DNA of 64,000 bases from Apiospora phragmitis. Lineage: Eukaryota; Ascomycota; Sordariomycetes; Amphisphaeriales; Apiosporaceae. The DNA lies in NCBI GenBank assembly GCA_038363925.1, contig JAQQWL010000001.1:1-64000 (forward strand), given 5' to 3'. The notes under the pieces are model-generated. The model was not told the origin of the DNA. It saw only the letters and a list, made by a program, of their open reading frames with translations, and ran no database searches. Shown one piece after another: positions 60,001 through 64,000 of this stretch; the stretch's first letter is position 1; every line of letters begins with the position of its first letter. Position numbers and translations under genes: made by a program.

Positions 60001-60339
60001 TAATAGTTTTTTATATATTTTATATAAATACTTTTTATTTTAATAATTAATTTAAGTATTAATCTAATTTATTAATAAAGTAAATAGTTTTAATAATTTT
60101 ATTATAAATACCTTTAAGTTTACGTACCTTAATTATTTTTGTTTTTACGAGCTATTATTTATTATATTAATAAAAGCGGACTTTTATTATATATTTAAAT
60201 ACTTTTTCGTATTATTAATATAAACCTTAGTACGTTTTATTAAGTTTTTTTAAAAACCCGGATAGCGTTCGTTATATTTTAATTACTTTTATTTTTACGA
60301 GTTATTATTTAAACTTTTAAGTAATAATATTATAAGAAC

Positions 60340-61480
60340 TATGTTTACGCCTAGCCTTAGTAATACCGTTTAATAAGGAAAGATCCCTATTACCCCTAGC
60401 ACCTCTTAGCGAGACCTTGCTATAGAGGTCGATAGTAACGATAGCGACGACGAGCTTACCCGATAAGCGCTAGTTAAACGAATTAAGGAGCTCGAGCAAG
60501 AAAGCGCTAATTATTAATATTATTACGCACTGCTCGAAAAAGAGTATAACGAGCTCCGGATTAAAGATACCCTAGAATAGATACCTTATAATATTAATAA
60601 ATTACGTGAAGAAGTACGTCTTTTTTATATAATTATTAATATTATTTAAACCCTTATTATATTTAAAAAGGGTATAAAGATTAGTATTTTAATACTATTT
60701 AACGAGATAAGCGGGAATTTTCGAGGCTTTTTAATCCAGGTTAAAACTTATTAACGATTTTATAAAAGGACGTTTTAAGACGTTATTTAACGAGTCGTTT
60801 ATATTACCTCGTTTTTTAAAAATAAGGTATTTATTTAATTCGAACCTTATTTAAACGAACTTATAAAAAAACGATTAGTAAGTTAAACTATACCGTACGG
60901 AAGTATAACGAATTTTCGAAAATTATAACGGTTTAGAGCAAGCTTTTAAGTTATTTTTTAAAAACCCCGATAAAAAACGATAAGCGGAGAGGGAACTCGA
61001 AACCTTTAAATAAAAAGGACTAACCGCTTTTTATACAGCCGAATTCCGACGTATTATAATTTAATTAAATTATACCGAAGCTATGAAAATTATAATATAT
61101 TATTAAAGCTTAAAGGAAAACGTTAAGGATAAATTTAACCGGCTAGATACTTTTAATAATTTCTTTTCGTATATAAAGCTTATTATTAAGATCGATACGT
61201 ATATATATAAACGACGCCGTGAGAAATAAAGCGGATTATTACGATGAATTAACCGGATTTAAGTTAATACCGGATAACTATGTTAATATAATAATATGCG
61301 GCCTAAAAGTATTACGACGTATAGTTATTATAATAAACCTATAAATTTCGACGTTATTAAATATAATAATTTAAATAAAAAGTAACGCGTTATTTATTAT
61401 AATTATTAAAAATAAAGATATTACGCTTAAAAATATTAAGTACCGAGGAAAAACTTCCGACAAGTATTAAACGAACGATA
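60340..61480 (+). mobile_element. Gag-like remnant of a Gypsy-type retrotransposon
   Basis: The plus-strand frame from the ATG near 60340 is broken by TAA/TAG but reads like a fungal Gypsy gag: an acidic segment (VDSNDSDDELTR), a coiled-coil stretch rich in Glu/Leu, then GNFRGFLIQVKTY, TFQDV-like and FEPYLNELIKK blocks. Near 61385-61440 the spacing of former Cys/His codons (YY-Y...Y) fits a decayed CCHC zinc knuckle. No reverse transcriptase could be followed downstream before 62637. It is inactive. The family call rests on recalled similarity. Confidence 0.55.
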
Positions 61481-62637
61481 CGTTAACGTTATTAAGGTGG
61501 AAAACACCTTAATAATAGTTATTAAAAGTAATAGCGTTATTATTAAATACGGTAGCCTATCCGAGATAACTTATTACGATAATAGGTACGCTTTATACCT
61601 GGCGGATAAAGAAGGAACTGGATAGTTTTTAAAAGCTTTTAAAGGTGGAAACTATACCGGAGCGTCGCGATATTACGGAAGGAGTAACCCCTCTTATATA
61701 ACGACGATAGCGACTCTATGAATAATATTATAAATTAATTAACGTAACTATTAAACTATGAATAATTAGCTAATATACCGATAAAAAAATTAATAAATAA
61801 GATTATAAAGTTTAAAGACTTAAGGATTAATAGATAGTTAGTTATTTCTAATATTCCTTATTTTAATTTAAAACATTTACGCTAAGTACTTATTACGGTT
61901 AAGTTTAATTAAAAAATTTATAATAATTATACGGTAAACGACGACACCCGAATCTCCTTTAGGTATAAAGAATATTTTATATTTTTATAGATTTTATACG
62001 TATATAATATTTATATAAAATATTTCGTAAAGAAACTCAAATACGAATAGTTTTTTCGAAGGATTAGTAAACGACCTATTACGTAATTATACTTTAATTA
62101 TATTATCGGGAAAATGTAAACGTGAATTCCTAACAGACGGCGCGTATATTTATTAATATAAAAAGATTTATAATAATTACGATAATATTATTTAAAAGAA
62201 CGAAATTAAAAGGAGTATTTTAAGGATTAATACTTTAAATACGCCTAAAAAAAATCGCGAGCTTATAAATATTTAAAAGAAAGCGCTTAATACTTTTAAG
62301 ATATATAAGTATATACTTAATAAAAAAACCCCCTTAATTTATTAAAAAACTTATAAAACGTTTATAAATTATCGCGAACTTAATAAACCTTCGAATTACT
62401 TAAAAAACCCGAGTTTTAAGTATTAAGGATAATATTTCGTATAAAGAGGAGTATAAAAACACCCTTACCGGTATATTAAGAAGCGCCTTATAAAAAATAA
62501 AAGGAACGATAACAACGATACGAAAATCGATCGTAAAGAAATATTAATTACTTATAGGAGTAACGTTCAAGAAATAAATACCGCTTATTATAAAAAGACG
62601 ATAATAAGCGGACTAAAACAAGTCCTTATATTAAATA
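61481..62637. repeat. RIP-degraded repeat, unassigned
   Basis: AT-rich, stop-riddled DNA between the gag-like remnant and the last pogo copy. It may include the protease part of the same retroelement. No boundary was found. Confidence 0.5.
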
Positions 62638-64000
62638 ACGTATCCTATAAGCGAATATACTATATAAACGAATGTTTTATTTTTTTACACCTTTTTTAAT
62701 AAAATATAAGTTAATTTTATTATAATATATTTAATATATTAAAATTAATCGGAATCTTTATTTTTAAATATTTCTATATTATTTTAATAAGTACGCGTAT
62801 TATACCCGGGCTTTCCGTAAATTTTATAGCGTTATAATTATATTTTAAACGTTTTTATATAATTATTTTTTTAACGCGATTCGTTTTATAACTATTTATT
62901 AATATTTTATTAAAATTATAAGTTTTTTTTAGTTTATATACGAAATAATTCTCTATTTTATAACCGTTTTTTTTTCGTACAGCGGCGCCGGCTAAGTATT
63001 TTATTTATTTTTTAAAGTGTCGCGTTTTTACTTTTTAAAAGAGTAACTCGGTATATAATATACGTTATAACTTTTACGATTTAATTAAAACTAATTAAAA
63101 TAAATATTAAAAAATTATTTTAATATTATATAATACGGTTTCGAACGTATTCGGTTTAGGATTAAGCCTTAATCGGGTTATTTAAGGTTTTTAATTTTTA
63201 AGGAATAAATAGGCCAGAAAACGTCCTTAAAAATATTAAAATACGTAACTTTATATCTAATTATAAAATAATATATTCCGGATTATACGGAATAAGTTTC
63301 ATTTTTCGAAAGCTTTTTCGTATATTCGAAACGGTGAAAATCGCTTAAAATGCTTTTAAAAACGCTGGTAAAAAATCTTTTTTTAAAATATAAATAATAT
63401 ACGTTTATATAAAATATTTAATTTCTTTTTTATACGCTTTTTTTAATATACGAAAATAGCCGATATTAAAAGGTTAAAACTTATATAATAAATAAAAAAA
63501 ATATATAAAGTATAATAATCGAGTTCTTTTTATAATAAAGATTAAAAGTTATTAAGTAATAACTTTCGTAGCCGTTTAAAATTAAAAGGTAATAACGACC
63601 CTTTATATAAAACTTAATATATTAATTAAAGTATTAAATTTAATCCTCGCCTTTTTTATTCGTAATTTAATTATTTTTAATAATTACGATTATTTAATCC
63701 TTTAATAATAAGCTGTTTTTATATTAAGAAAAAAGGTACGTTTTCTTAATAAAAATAATATACGGAAAGATGGCGTAACCGTGTAATCCGACACCTTAAA
63801 TAATTATAATTTATTCCTAATTCTTTTATTATATTACTTTAAACCTTTCGTATTGATTGGAGGTGGTTATAATTATTTCGAACGAGATTTAATTTATAAA
63901 AAAACCGGTGTCGTTAAAATTATGGATATCCTCCTTTTAGATCCCGTATTTATAAATTATATTCCGTATAAAGGTAAACTATGCGTGATACGCGTCAGGA
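62638..64000 (-). mobile_element. Pogo/Fot1-like transposon running off the window edge (copy F)
   Basis: The element starts ACGTATCC after TA (62636-62637), has the paired TIR motif, and follows copy D in order and orientation to the end of the window. The transposase is on the minus strand. The catalytic-motif region at about 63900-63935 reads DIHNF-DTGF with Asn for the first Asp. About 500 bp, including the second TIR, should lie beyond the window. Confidence 0.85.

Noticed and set aside
1..64000. CRISPR array, rRNA, tRNA or telomeric repeats
   Set aside because: No regularly spaced repeat-spacer pattern, no TTAGGG tracts and no rRNA-like stretches were seen. Single tRNAs could be missed by eye.

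Overview
The window reads as part of a filamentous ascomycete (Pezizomycotina) chromosome. It has short spliceosomal introns of about 42-95 nt with GT...AG ends and CTAAC/CTGAC-like branch sites. It also carries lineage-typical families: a HET domain, DUF3176 membrane proteins, a 2EXR/F-box-like protein, a fungal non-reducing polyketide synthase with SAT and PT domains, and pogo and Ty3/Gypsy elements. Blocks of normal base composition alternate sharply with TpA-rich, stop-riddled blocks that look like repeats mutated by RIP (C-to-T changes at CpA). I cannot name the species. I saw no rRNA, tRNA, CRISPR array or telomere repeat.

Layout: 1-7600 is RIP-degraded repeat with one full-length pogo-like element and a fragment of a second. 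7600-43990 is gene-bearing. In order it holds a decayed DUF3176-like gene (+), a decayed GH18 chitinase (+), an intact-looking DUF3176 gene (+), an AYR1-like SDR (-), an F-box-like gene (-), a broken HET-domain gene (+), a conserved low-complexity gene (-), an HD-domain 5'-deoxynucleotidase (-), a seven-exon FAD monooxygenase (-), a gutted GMC oxidoreductase (+), a FAS1/fasciclin cell-surface protein (+), a 2EXR gene (+), a ruined SAT-KS-AT-PT-ACP-CMeT-TE polyketide synthase (-) and a 5'-truncated alpha/beta hydrolase (+). 43992-57092 is a single pogo-like element into which a second TIR element, a 7.5-kb Ty3/Gypsy retrotransposon and another pogo copy have inserted. 57095-58390 is a small island with the 3' end of an oxidase-like gene. 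58390-64000 is again degraded repeat, with a gag-like remnant and the start of one more pogo copy.

The PKS, FAD monooxygenase, GMC oxidoreductase, SDR and hydrolase are the kinds of enzyme found in aromatic polyketide clusters. Here the synthase has nonsense codons, a gutted acyltransferase and a cut-off thioesterase, and the GMC gene lacks its FAD domain. The best description is a dying or dead biosynthetic locus between repeat blocks. The FAD monooxygenase is the one multi-exon enzyme gene that reads through cleanly.

One caution applies throughout. Many frame breaks, including those in genes with no other reason to be dead, fall at C or G homopolymers and are mostly explained by one missing base. 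Part of the apparent pseudogenisation may therefore be base-calling error. The large deletions and in-frame stops are not explained that way.
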